From Sphingomonadales bacterium (GTDB taxonomy: Bacteria; Pseudomonadota; Alphaproteobacteria; Sphingomonadales; Sphingomonadaceae): a stretch of DNA of 64,000 nt. Position numbers and translations under genes: made by a program. The notes under the pieces are model-generated. The model was not told where the DNA came from and did no database searches. It saw nothing but the letters and a program-made list of their open reading frames with translations. Positions 1-10,921 of this stretch are shown one piece after another. The DNA lies in the NCBI GenBank assembly GCA_006226685.1, contig SBGG01000067.1, forward strand, positions 1 through 64,000. The letters run 5' to 3'. The stretch's first letter is position 1. Each line of letters opens with the position of its first letter.

Positions 1-1528
<1,528 letters not shown>

Positions 1529-1648
1529 TCAACCGGCCAGTATCAGAAGGACAATTCGCCCCACTCCAATTGGACCGATCCGGTGTAACGAGGCTATGAA
1601 GCTTTCCCGTCGGAACATTGGGGCTTAAAGCAGGACCGACAGGAAGCG

Positions 1649-3133
1649 ATGGAGTCGCATGGGGCGGATATGGGCGTATCGCAGGAAATAGAACTGAAGC
1701 TGGTTTTCGACCCGGCCGAGGGAGAAAAGCTGCGCGGGGCCGGTTTCCTCGCTTCGGGCACCAGCCCATCGCAACGGCTGGCCGCCACCTATTTCGATAC
1801 GCCCGACCAGATGCTGCGCGCCGCCGGTTTCAGCCTGCGCCTGCGTCGCGAGGATGACCGGCAGGTGCAGACAGTCAAGGCGAGCGGGTCCGCCGCCGGG
1901 CTGTTCGTCCGCACCGAATGGGAACGCGCGGTGTCGGGGGACAGTCCCGTGCTCGACCCGGAAACCGACCCACTGCACAAGCGCTTCCCGGCGGACCGGC
2001 TCGCCGCGCTGCGACCGCTGTTCCGCACCGTCGTCATGCGCGACCGGCGGGTCGTCGAACAGGGAGGCGCCCGCATCGAGGTCGCGATCGACAATGGCGA
2101 GGTGATCGCAGACGACAGCTACGAGCCTTTATGCGAGCTGGAACTGGAACTGCTCTCGGGTCCGGCCCATGCGCTGTTCGATGCGGCGCGGGCGCTGGAC
2201 GCGATCGTTCCGTTGCGCCTTTCGGTCCTTACCAAATCCGAACGAGGCTACAGGCTGGCGGACAAGGTGGACCGCACCGTAGCGAAGGCGGAACCGGTCG
2301 ACCTGTCGGGCGCAGCCGATATCCCATCCGCTCTCGGGCTGATTGCCCGAAACTGCATTCGCCAGATCCGCCTCAACGAAGATATTTTCCTCAGCAGCGG
2401 ATCGCCGGCATCGCTGCATCAATTGCGGGTCGGCATCCGGCGATTGCGCTCGGCGCTCTTCCTGTTCCGCCCGATAGTGCGCAACGACCCGCGCTACCGG
2501 CCGATTTTCGATGGTCTGCGGGAACTGGCCACGGTCATGGGCGCGGTGCGGGATCTCGACGTGCTGATCGCGCGCTGCGGCCCCAGGGTACAGGAAGAAC
2601 TGGCGACCGCGCGCGAGGAAGCCCGGGAAAAAGCGGTCATGACGCTGGGGCTGGCCTCGACCCGGCACCTGATGCTGGATCTTGCCCAATGGCTGGCGCT
2701 GGGCGAATGGCAGGCACGCGCGGCTGCCGGGAAATGGGCGAACCAACCGCCTGTCGAATTTGCGGCCCATGCGTTACGGCGGTGCCGCCGACGGCTTAAA
2801 CGGGCGGGAGAGAGTTGGACGAAGCTGGATTGCAGCCACCGCCACATGGTTCGCAAGGAGGCCAAGAAACTGCGTTATTCCGTCGAATTCTTCGCATCGC
2901 TCTTCACCGGGGACAAGGCGGAACACCGCCGCGCGGCCTTTCGCGATGCGCTGGAGGATTTACAGGACGATCTGGGCGCGCTGAACGATCTCGCCGTGGC
3001 GCCCGAATTGCTGGCGCGGCTCGGCATGGCCGACGCACTACCCGAGCCTTCCAGACGGAAACAGCAAGCCATGATCGACAGCGCCGGACGGAAGCTTTCC
3101 ACCCTGCTGGCGACCAAAGGCTTCTGGGGCTGA
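1649..3133 (+). CDS. CYTH and CHAD domain-containing protein (inorganic triphosphatase-like)
   Basis: N-terminal EIELKLVF (CYTH ExExK motif), C-terminal CHAD helices with HQLRVGIRRLRSAL and KEAKKLRY. The true start may be Met at 1670 (MGVSQEIELKL). Confidence 0.88.
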   Translation: MESHGADMGVSQEIELKLVFDPAEGEKLRGAGFLASGTSPSQRLAATYFDTPDQMLRAAGFSLRLRREDDRQVQTVKASGSAAGLFVRTEWERAVSGDSPVLDPETDPLHKRFPADRLAALRPLFRTVVMRDRRVVEQGGARIEVAIDNGEVIADDSYEPLCELELELLSGPAHALFDAARALDAIVPLRLSVLTKSERGYRLADKVDRTVAKAEPVDLSGAADIPSALGLIARNCIRQIRLNEDIFLSSGSPASLHQLRVGIRRLRSALFLFRPIVRNDPRYRPIFDGLRELATVMGAVRDLDVLIARCGPRVQEELATAREEAREKAVMTLGLASTRHLMLDLAQWLALGEWQARAAAGKWANQPPVEFAAHALRRCRRRLKRAGESWTKLDCSHRHMVRKEAKKLRYSVEFFASLFTGDKAEHRRAAFRDALEDLQDDLGALNDLAVAPELLARLGMADALPEPSRRKQQAMIDSAGRKLSTLLATKGFWG

Positions 3134-3155
3134 TCTTTCCGCCCCGGTCGAAACA

Positions 3156-4124
3156 TTATCGGCGCGCAGGCCCTTTGCGCCAATGGTCGATCAGCTCTGC
3201 CAGTATCGAAATGGCGATTTCGGGCGGACTGGCCGCGCCGATCGGCAAGCCCACCGGCCCCTTGACCCGTGCGATCACGGCATCGTCGATACCGGCGGCG
3301 CGCAGGGTCCGGCACCGCGCCTCATGGGTCCGGCGGCTGCCCAGCGCCCCGATGTAAAATGCTTCGCCGGACAGAGCCGGGATCAATATTTCCGCCTCTT
3401 CCTCATGCTCATGCGACAGGATGACAAGGCCCGTCCACGGGTCGAACCCGGTCCAGTCGCCACTCGCCCAGCGCGACAGATGACGCACCGGAAAGCCCGC
3501 CGCCTCCAGCGCATCGGCGGTCGCGCGGTCGGTCGTCACCGCCTCGGCATCGATCTCGCTGGCCCGGCAAAGCTGCGCCAGCGTGAGCAGGATCGCCCCC
3601 GATCCCGCCATCACCAACCGGCACGCAGGAAGATAGGGCCGCGCGAACAGGCCCCCGAAATCCTCCTGCACCAGCCCCTGCACCAGTCGATGCCGGTGGT
3701 TCTCGACATCGAGCAGCACCGTCACCGGGCGGCGCTGCTCCCGCGCGGCCAATATCCCTTCGCCGATCGCATCGGGCATCGTCACGTCGAAATAAATATC
3801 GATACCCGATCCGCAGGGCAGCCGCAGGTCGATAAAGCGCGATCCCGCGCCATAACGCTCGACATGGTTCCACCCCCCATGGATCGCGCGCACCGCATCG
3901 CGCACCAGCGACGCCTCTATGCACCCGCCGCTCAACAGGCCCAGTGCACTGCCATCCTCGCCGACCGCAAGCTGGCTGCCCACCGGGCGCGGCGCCGACC
4001 CATTATTGCCGATAATTGTCAGGATCGCACAACGCAGCCCGCGTGCGCGCGCCTTCCGCCAGTGCGGCAGCACGAAATCGGCATAGGGAGGAGTGGCGAC
4101 GGCGCCGGTCAGAATATCGATCAT
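3156..4124 (-). CDS. XdhC/CoxI family protein (molybdenum hydroxylase accessory)
   Basis: ILTIIGNNGSAPRPVGSQLAVGEDGSALGLLSGGCIEASLV and a C-terminal Rossmann-like IGALGSRRTHEAR, typical of XdhC. Confidence 0.85.
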   Translation of the reverse strand: MIDILTGAVATPPYADFVLPHWRKARARGLRCAILTIIGNNGSAPRPVGSQLAVGEDGSALGLLSGGCIEASLVRDAVRAIHGGWNHVERYGAGSRFIDLRLPCGSGIDIYFDVTMPDAIGEGILAAREQRRPVTVLLDVENHRHRLVQGLVQEDFGGLFARPYLPACRLVMAGSGAILLTLAQLCRASEIDAEAVTTDRATADALEAAGFPVRHLSRWASGDWTGFDPWTGLVILSHEHEEEAEILIPALSGEAFYIGALGSRRTHEARCRTLRAAGIDDAVIARVKGPVGLPIGAASPPEIAISILAELIDHWRKGPARR

Positions 4125-4215
4125 CGGTCGCCCGCAGGATGACAGCCGCCCCCGCTCCGATCAAGCCGCAATGCGTGGGAAAAGCACGGCGCGCTCCTCC
4201 CCTGCAAACGGGACA

Positions 4216-4252
4216 GGGACAGGGCGGCAGGCCCGGCCCGTCGCCCTGTCCC
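4216..4252 (-). terminator. Hairpin downstream of the ureohydrolase pair, possible terminator
   Basis: Perfect 11-bp inverted repeat gggacagggcg ... cgccctgtccc with a 15-nt GC-rich loop, between the stop at 4302 and the xdhC start at 4124. The T tract is weak. Confidence 0.45.
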
Positions 4253-4301
4253 CCGATGATCCACCCATTCCATCTCCGGCGGAAGGGGCATGGAAACCGG
4301 C

Positions 4302-5750
4302 CTATTTGCCGCCGGAGGTCAGCGGGCTGAGATAGGCCGCCCTGGTAAGCCCCTTCTTGCGCAGCGCTATACCGGTCAGGCAGGCATGCATGATCGTATT
4401 GGCGTTGAGCGCGCTCGCATAGCTGAGGTCAAGATAGGGCGCGACATCCAGCATCTCGAAACCGACCACATTGGTTTCGGCGCAGATGCGGCGAACCATC
4501 GGGATCGCCTCCCGCATCGTCAGCCCCCCGGCCGCCGGACGTCCCGCCGCCGAGGCATAGGCCGGGTCGAGCACGCTGATGTCGAAGGACACGAAGATGT
4601 TCTTCGGCCCGCCGCGCACCTGCGCCAGCGTCGCATCGACCACCTTGTCCCAGCCCTTGGCCTCGACCTCGGCCATGCTGTGGACGGTCACGCCCTGCTG
4701 CCTGACCCATTTGAGGTCGTCCTCGGTCAGTTCCCCGCCGCGAATGCCGACCTGCACGACATTCCGGCCTTTCACCACCCCTTCTTCGAGCAAGCGCGAC
4801 ACGGCCTGCGCATCGGAATAATAATGAGCAAGGTCGCGCTCGCCATTATAATGGGCGTCCAGATGGACCACGCCGACATTGTCCGCGCCATATTTATCCG
4901 ACATGGCGGCGACGGTCGGGAACATGATCGAATGATCGCCGCCGACAATGAAGGGGACCGTACCCGCATCGGCCATTTCGCCGATCATCGCGCGGACATG
5001 CTTCATCGACATTTCGACGCTCATATTATCGACATTGAGGTTGCCATAATCGGCAAGGGTCAGTTCGACCGCCGGATCGACGCCGCCATAAATATCATAG
5101 CCGGCCATGCCGTACATGGCGCGCATGACGGAGGGAGCGTTCTTCGAATCTCGCCAGCCGCTGCTGAGGCCGAGCGGCACGCCGACAAAGGCGACCTCTA
5201 CCTTGCCCGCGACCAGATCCTCCTTGCGCAGGGCCACGGGAGCACCGGCGAAAGTCGGGATGCCGTCTTCCTCATACATATACCGCTTCAGGCTGAACGG
5301 GCCGGGTTCGCGCTGATATTCGTCGAGGATCGCCGGACGCACGGTGGTCGCCGCATTGGGATTGGGCGCATCCGGGTTCAGCGGAACAGCCCCCATATCC
5401 CCGGCCGGATTGAGTAGCTGGGGAATGCCGTCTGCCGGTTCCGGCTCCGCGACGGGCTGATATTTCGCCTTTTCGACCGTGTCCATCATTGCCGCGATGG
5501 TGATCTGGACTTCATCCGCATCACGCCCGGCAAGAATAGTGTAGAGCTTCTCCTTCGTCAGCCCGAAGCGGCGCAGCTTCGCCGTATCGTCGATAAAGGC
5601 CTTTTGTTCGGCGGTCAGCGTCTCCAGATGCAGGTCCGCCGAGGATTGGGCCATGGTCGGTGCCGACATCAGCACCGCCCCCGCGAAGATCAGCGCAGCG
5701 GCAGTCAACAGGGCATGCCTGCGCGATCCGATAGGCTTGCGATCGATCAT
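4302..5750 (-). CDS. Agmatinase/arginase (ureohydrolase) family protein with N-terminal twin-arginine-like signal; metal site partly degenerate
   Basis: Start MIDRKPIGSRRHALLTAAALIFAGAVLMSAPTMAQSS. Family motifs GGDHS, LDAHYNGE and SFDISVLDP. The ATG at 5750 overlaps the upstream paralogue's stop; the longer ORF to 6185 is overprint. Confidence 0.88.
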   Translation of the reverse strand: MIDRKPIGSRRHALLTAAALIFAGAVLMSAPTMAQSSADLHLETLTAEQKAFIDDTAKLRRFGLTKEKLYTILAGRDADEVQITIAAMMDTVEKAKYQPVAEPEPADGIPQLLNPAGDMGAVPLNPDAPNPNAATTVRPAILDEYQREPGPFSLKRYMYEEDGIPTFAGAPVALRKEDLVAGKVEVAFVGVPLGLSSGWRDSKNAPSVMRAMYGMAGYDIYGGVDPAVELTLADYGNLNVDNMSVEMSMKHVRAMIGEMADAGTVPFIVGGDHSIMFPTVAAMSDKYGADNVGVVHLDAHYNGERDLAHYYSDAQAVSRLLEEGVVKGRNVVQVGIRGGELTEDDLKWVRQQGVTVHSMAEVEAKGWDKVVDATLAQVRGGPKNIFVSFDISVLDPAYASAAGRPAAGGLTMREAIPMVRRICAETNVVGFEMLDVAPYLDLSYASALNANTIMHACLTGIALRKKGLTRAAYLSPLTSGGK

Positions 5751-7291
5751 TTCTTGCGGGCTCCATAATAGTTGGTCTGGCCATGATCCGTGGTGAGCGG
5801 GCTCAGGAAACCGGGCTGGGTGATGCCCTTGCGCCGCATCGCGATGCCGGTCATGCAGGCGAAGAGGATGCTGTTGGCGTTGAGCGCGCTCGCATAGGTC
5901 GGGTCGAGTTGCGGCGCCAGTTCGACGATGTCGAAGCCGACGACATTCGATTCCGCGCACAGGCGACGCATGATCGGGATCGCCTCCCGCATGGTCAGAC
6001 CGCCCGAAACCGGCGTACCGGTGCCGACTTCGAAAGCCGGATCGAGCACGTCCACATCGAACGAGATATAAAGATATTTGGTGTTCTTGCTCGCCTCTTC
6101 GACGGCGCGTTCCATCACCGCGTCCCAGCCATATTTCTCGACCTCGGCCATGGTATGATAATGCATGCCGATCAGGCGCTGCCACTCATAATCGGTGCGG
6201 CCATAATGGGCCTTCAGGCCGACCTGGATATAATCCTGCGGCCGGACATGGGCTTCCTTCATCACCCGGTAAATGGGCTGGCCATGATCGAGCAGGTGAA
6301 CGCGGCCGCGCCCGGTATCAAGGTGCGAATCGAAGTGGATGACGCCGACATTGCCCTTGCCATACACATCGGCCATCGCCGCGACATTGGGATATTCAAG
6401 GCTGTGGTCGCCGCCGATGATCGCCGGAATCGCACCGGTCTGAGCGATTTCCCGCACCATGCGGCGCACTTCCTGCACGCTGCGTTCGGTGCTGTTCTGG
6501 TCGATCGCGGCATTGCCGTAATCGACGACATTGAGGACCGCCATCGGGTTGATCATGCTGAAGGGGTCGGTGCCACCGGTGCCGATGCGCGCGACGCGCA
6601 TTGCATTGGGTCCATGCCGCGCATCGCGCCAGCCCGACCCCATGTCGAGCGGCGCGCCCATGATCGCGATATCGACCTTGCCCGCCTTCAGGTCCTCCGG
6701 GGTAAGCGCAACCGGCGCACCGGCGAAGGTCGGGATGCCGCCGCCATAGCCACCGACATAACGGGAAAGGGTGATCGGTCCGGGCTCCCGCTTCGGATCC
6801 AGTTCGGCAGGACGCCGCAGGCGCCAGTCGTTGAACTTGGCCGATTGGGTATTGAACGGAATGGAGGAGGGGTTGCTCCCTTCCTTATACTGCACCGCAT
6901 CGTAAACCGACATGATCGCATCGACATAAGCCTCGATCTGTCCGGTCGACGATGTTGCGCGTATCCGCTTGAACATCACGTCAGAGGGCACCACCACCTG
7001 ACCATTGCCGCTCTTCAGAAAGGCGATCTTTTCCGCCGGAAGCGTCTTCAGCCGCTCCATCACATCGGCGGGAATTTCGAGCGGCTCCTGCGGCATCATG
7101 CCCGGCGTATAGGTGTCGATATGTTTCGGCACCTTGCCCTTTCCGGTGGGCTCGGCCTGGGTGGCGGGCCATGCGCCGGAAAGGGTCGGAAGCTTTGGGC
7201 CGACCGCCCGGATCGGCCCCGCCATGATCAGGCAGGTCGTTACAAGGGGCACTGCCACGGCGGCGGCGGCGAGCGTGATACGTTTCCGCAT
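5747..7291 (-). CDS. Agmatinase/arginase (ureohydrolase) family protein with N-terminal signal sequence; intact metal-ligand motifs
   Basis: Start MRKRITLAAAAVAVPLVTTCLIMAGPIRAVG. Motifs GGDHS, HFDSHLDT and SFDVDVLDPAF...GTGTPVSGG. Clear paralogue of the downstream gene (shared REPGP..L.RY....GIPTFAGAPVAL). Confidence 0.9.
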   Translation of the reverse strand: MRKRITLAAAAVAVPLVTTCLIMAGPIRAVGPKLPTLSGAWPATQAEPTGKGKVPKHIDTYTPGMMPQEPLEIPADVMERLKTLPAEKIAFLKSGNGQVVVPSDVMFKRIRATSSTGQIEAYVDAIMSVYDAVQYKEGSNPSSIPFNTQSAKFNDWRLRRPAELDPKREPGPITLSRYVGGYGGGIPTFAGAPVALTPEDLKAGKVDIAIMGAPLDMGSGWRDARHGPNAMRVARIGTGGTDPFSMINPMAVLNVVDYGNAAIDQNSTERSVQEVRRMVREIAQTGAIPAIIGGDHSLEYPNVAAMADVYGKGNVGVIHFDSHLDTGRGRVHLLDHGQPIYRVMKEAHVRPQDYIQVGLKAHYGRTDYEWQRLIGMHYHTMAEVEKYGWDAVMERAVEEASKNTKYLYISFDVDVLDPAFEVGTGTPVSGGLTMREAIPIMRRLCAESNVVGFDIVELAPQLDPTYASALNANSILFACMTGIAMRRKGITQPGFLSPLTTDHGQTNYYGARKK

Positions 7292-7492
7292 TTGATCTCC
7301 CGGGATCAGGGGTTCAACAGCATTGCACCGTCTGCCGCGACGGAAAAGCTTCCGGCCGACGGAGGGTCACGACCACCGAAACTATCGGCGCGACCGGGAT
7401 CGGGATATGGGGCATTTGACGCAGTAGGGCCGATATACCACTAAATCCGGGCCGCCGAAATCCCGGCAGGCCCGGCCCGCATCGCGATTTAC

Positions 7493-7505
7493 GTTGCGTC
7501 GCAAC
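7493..7505. promoter_or_regulatory. Short palindrome gttgcgtcgcaac in a divergent intergenic region
   Basis: 6-bp arms around 1 nt, about 25 bp upstream of the 7530 start and between divergently transcribed genes. Confidence 0.25.
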
Positions 7506-7529
7506 ATGAGTTGACGCACAATCTCCCGC

Positions 7530-10500
7530 ATGATCAAGGCGGGCCTCCATCACCTTACGCGCTATCGATATAACCGGCCCATCATGCTGGGCCCGCAGGT
7601 GGTAAGGCTGCGCCCGGCCCCGCACAGCCGCACCGCCGTGCCCAATTATTCGCTGAAGATCAGCCCGGCCAATCACTTCCTGAACTGGCAACAGGACCCG
7701 CACGGCAACTGGCAGGCGCGCATCGTCTTTCCCGAGGCGGTCGATCATTTCTCGATAGAGGTCGATCTGCTCGCCGAACTGGCGATCATCAACCCGTTCG
7801 ACTTCTTCATCGATCCCTATGCCGAGGAAATGCCCTTCACCTATGACGGGGCGCTGGGCGAGGATCTGGCCGCCTATTTCGAAACCGAGCCGCAGGGCGA
7901 AAATTTCGAGGCGCTGCTCGCCGAATTTTCCGGCCATGAGGGGCGCACCATCGATTTCCTCGTCGCCGTCAATCAGGCACTGGAACAGCGCATCGGCTAT
8001 GTGATCCGCATGGAACCGGGTGTGCAGAAGCCGGAGGACACGCTCGCCTTGGGCACCGGCTCCTGCCGCGACAGCGCCTGGCTGCTGGTGCAATTGCTGC
8101 GGCGGCTGGGTTTCGCCGCGCGCTTCGTCTCGGGCTATCTCATCCAGATGAAGGCCGATGTCGAACCCAAGGTCGGGCCGAAGGGACCGGAAGAGGACTT
8201 TACCGACCTCCACGCCTGGACGGAGGTGTATCTGCCCGGCGCAGGCTGGGTCGGCCTCGACCCGACATCGGGCCTGTTCGCAGGGGAAGGACATATTCCG
8301 CTCGCCGCGACCCCGCATTACCGTTCCGCCGCCCCGATCACCGGCATGGCCGAACCGGCCGAGGTCGATTTTCATTTCGAAATGTCGGTTTCCCGCATCG
8401 CCGAGGCGGTGCGCATCACCAAGCCTTTCACCGACGCGCGCTGGGACGCGCTGCTGGCGCTGGGCGACAAGGTGGATGAGGATCTGGCGGCGGGCGATGT
8501 GCGCCTCACCATCGGCGGCGAACCAACCTTCATCGCCGATGGCGACTTTGACGCGCCCGAATGGAATAGCGATGCAGTCGGGCCAACCAAGGCCGCCTAT
8601 GCCGACCGGCTGATCCGCATGTTGCGAGAGGAATTCGCGCCGGGATCGCTGCTCCATCACGGGCAGGGCAAATGGTATCCGGGCGAAAGTCTGCCGCGCT
8701 GGGGCTATTCCATTTACTGGCGCACCGACGGCGTGCCGATCTGGCGCGATCCCTCGCTGATTGCGGGCGAGAAACTGCCGTCCGAACGGGTCGAGGAATC
8801 GACGGTGGATGCGGTCATGGCCGAACGCTTTCTCAATGCCGCCGCGACCGAGCTGGGCGTCGAAAATGATTTCGTGCATCCCGTCTACGAAGACGCGGTC
8901 GAATGGATCGTCAAAGAAGCCGAACTGCCCGCCAACACCAGTCCCACCGACCCGGAAATCGACGATCCCGAAACGCGCGAGCGCTTCATGCGCACCTTCC
9001 AGCGCGGGCTGTCCCGGCCGGTCGGCTATGTGCTGCCGATACAACGCTGGCAGGCCGCGCCGTCGAAAACCCCGCGCTGGAAGAGCGAGCAGTGGACAGT
9101 AAGGCGCGGCGCGCTCTACGCGGTGCCGGGCGACAGCGCACTCGGCTATCGCCTGCCGCTGGGGTCACTGCCTTATGTACCGCCGTCGGACTATCCCTAT
9201 ATTCACCCGCACGACACGTCAGAACCGCGCGAACCTCTGGCCGATTTCCGCGCGCAGCTGGTCGAACGCGGCCATGAAGTGCGCGAGGCTGCTGCGTCCG
9301 GGGAAAAGCGGGAAAGTCAGGCTTCCATCGCCGTGGAAAACCCATCGGCCAGTGCGCAGCAGCGGATTGAGCAGATCGTGATCGAAGGTGCGGTGCGCAC
9401 CGCGATGACGGTGGAGCCCAGGGGCGATCACCTCTCGGTCTTCCTGCCACCGGTGGAAAAGCTCGACGATTATCTCGACCTGATCGCCGCGGTCGAAAAA
9501 GTCGCGGAAGAGCATCGCGTACCGATCCGTATCGAGGGCTATGCCCCGCCGCCCGACCCGCGCCTGATGGTATTGAAGGTGACGCCCGATCCGGGCGTGA
9601 TCGAAGTGAATATTCAGCCCGCGAAAAGCTGGCGGGAATCGGTCCACATCACCGAGCGGCTTTATGACTGCGCCCGCTTATGCGGCCTTACCGCCGACAA
9701 GTTCATGGTGGACGGGCGCTCGATCGGCACGGGGGGCGGCAACCATATCGTGCTGGGCGGCCCCACCCTCAGTGATTCGCCGTTCATCCGCCGCCCCGAC
9801 CTGCTGAAAAGCCTCGTCATCCACTGGCAGCGGCACCCGTCGCTTTCCTATCTTTTTTCCGGCCTGTTCATCGGCCCGACCAGCCAGGCCCCGCGCATCG
9901 ACGAGGCCCGCCACGACAGCATTTACGAACTGGAAATCGCACTGTCGCAGGTGCCCCCGCCGGGCGAGCGGCAGCCCGCGCCATGGGTGGTCGACCGATT
10001 ATTCCGTAACCTGCTGGTCGATGTCACCGGCAATACCCATCGCACCGAGATCTGCATCGACAAGCTGTTCTCTCCCGATGGCCCCACAGGGCGCCTCGGT
10101 CTGGTCGAATTTCGTGGCTTCGAAATGCCGCCGGACGCGAAGATGAGCCTTGCGCAGCAATTGCTGCTGCGCGCGCTCGTCGCCCGTTTCTGGAAGGAAC
10201 CGCTGGACGGGCCGCTGGTGCGCTGGGGCACGGCGCTGCACGACCGTTTCATGCTGCCGCATTTCGTCTGGACCGATTTCCTCGACGTGCTCGACGATCT
10301 GCGCCGCGCCGGTTATGATTTCGACCCCGTCTGGTTCGAGGCACAGCGCCAGTTCCGCTTCCCTACACATGGCAGCATCGAAGGCGGCGGCGTCACCCTC
10401 GAAATCGCCCATGCGCTGGAGCCGTGGAATGTGCTGGGCGAAACCGGCGCGATCGGCGGCACGGTGCGCTATGTCGATAGTTCCACCGAACGATTGCAGG

Positions 10501-10910
10501 TCCGCGCCGCCGGGCTGGTGCCGGGCCGCCATGTGATCGCCTGCAACGGCCGCCGCATCCCGATGCTGCCGACCGGCACACAGGGCGAGGGCGTCGGCGG
10601 CGTGCGGTACAAGGCATGGGCGCCCGCCAATTGCCTCCACCCGATGATGGCCGCCCATGCGCCGCTGACCTTCGATATTCTCGACATGTGGAACGGGCGA
10701 TCGCTGGGCGGATGCGTATATCATGTGGCGCATCCGGGCGGGCGGTCCTATGATGACGTGCCGGTGAACGGTTATGAAGCCGAGGCCCGCCGCAAGGCGC
10801 GGTTCCAGGATCATGGTCATTCGCCGGGCCAACAGGCGATCCCGCCCGAGGAAACAGCAGGAGAGTTCCCGATGTCGCTCGATCTCCGGCGCCCCGCTCG
10901 TCTGGGCTGA
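7530..10910 (+). CDS. Transglutaminase-like protein fused to DUF2126
   Basis: N-terminal Bact_transglu_N ([27 protein letters not shown]), catalytic triad context GSCRD / DLHAW / GLDPT, long C-terminal region with [20 protein letters not shown] typical of DUF2126. Confidence 0.9.
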   Translation: MIKAGLHHLTRYRYNRPIMLGPQVVRLRPAPHSRTAVPNYSLKISPANHFLNWQQDPHGNWQARIVFPEAVDHFSIEVDLLAELAIINPFDFFIDPYAEEMPFTYDGALGEDLAAYFETEPQGENFEALLAEFSGHEGRTIDFLVAVNQALEQRIGYVIRMEPGVQKPEDTLALGTGSCRDSAWLLVQLLRRLGFAARFVSGYLIQMKADVEPKVGPKGPEEDFTDLHAWTEVYLPGAGWVGLDPTSGLFAGEGHIPLAATPHYRSAAPITGMAEPAEVDFHFEMSVSRIAEAVRITKPFTDARWDALLALGDKVDEDLAAGDVRLTIGGEPTFIADGDFDAPEWNSDAVGPTKAAYADRLIRMLREEFAPGSLLHHGQGKWYPGESLPRWGYSIYWRTDGVPIWRDPSLIAGEKLPSERVEESTVDAVMAERFLNAAATELGVENDFVHPVYEDAVEWIVKEAELPANTSPTDPEIDDPETRERFMRTFQRGLSRPVGYVLPIQRWQAAPSKTPRWKSEQWTVRRGALYAVPGDSALGYRLPLGSLPYVPPSDYPYIHPHDTSEPREPLADFRAQLVERGHEVREAAASGEKRESQASIAVENPSASAQQRIEQIVIEGAVRTAMTVEPRGDHLSVFLPPVEKLDDYLDLIAAVEKVAEEHRVPIRIEGYAPPPDPRLMVLKVTPDPGVIEVNIQPAKSWRESVHITERLYDCARLCGLTADKFMVDGRSIGTGGGNHIVLGGPTLSDSPFIRRPDLLKSLVIHWQRHPSLSYLFSGLFIGPTSQAPRIDEARHDSIYELEIALSQVPPPGERQPAPWVVDRLFRNLLVDVTGNTHRTEICIDKLFSPDGPTGRLGLVEFRGFEMPPDAKMSLAQQLLLRALVARFWKEPLDGPLVRWGTALHDRFMLPHFVWTDFLDVLDDLRRAGYDFDPVWFEAQRQFRFPTHGSIEGGGVTLEIAHALEPWNVLGETGAIGGTVRYVDSSTERLQVRAAGLVPGRHVIACNGRRIPMLPTGTQGEGVGGVRYKAWAPANCLHPMMAAHAPLTFDILDMWNGRSLGGCVYHVAHPGGRSYDDVPVNGYEAEARRKARFQDHGHSPGQQAIPPEETAGEFPMSLDLRRPARLG

Positions 10911-10921
10911 ACGCCTTGAAT

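Noticed and set aside
3156-4124. XdhC-like gene as part of a xanthine dehydrogenase cluster
   Set aside because: No molybdenum hydroxylase subunits are encoded in the window, so the pathway cannot be assigned.
5751-6185. N-terminal extension of the 4302-6185 ORF
   Set aside because: Overlaps the paralogue's coding sequence in another frame with non-protein-like composition; the signal peptide begins at 5750.
7314-9044. 576-aa minus-strand ORF
   Set aside because: Antisense to the transglutaminase/DUF2126 gene; His/Arg/Gly-rich noise translation.
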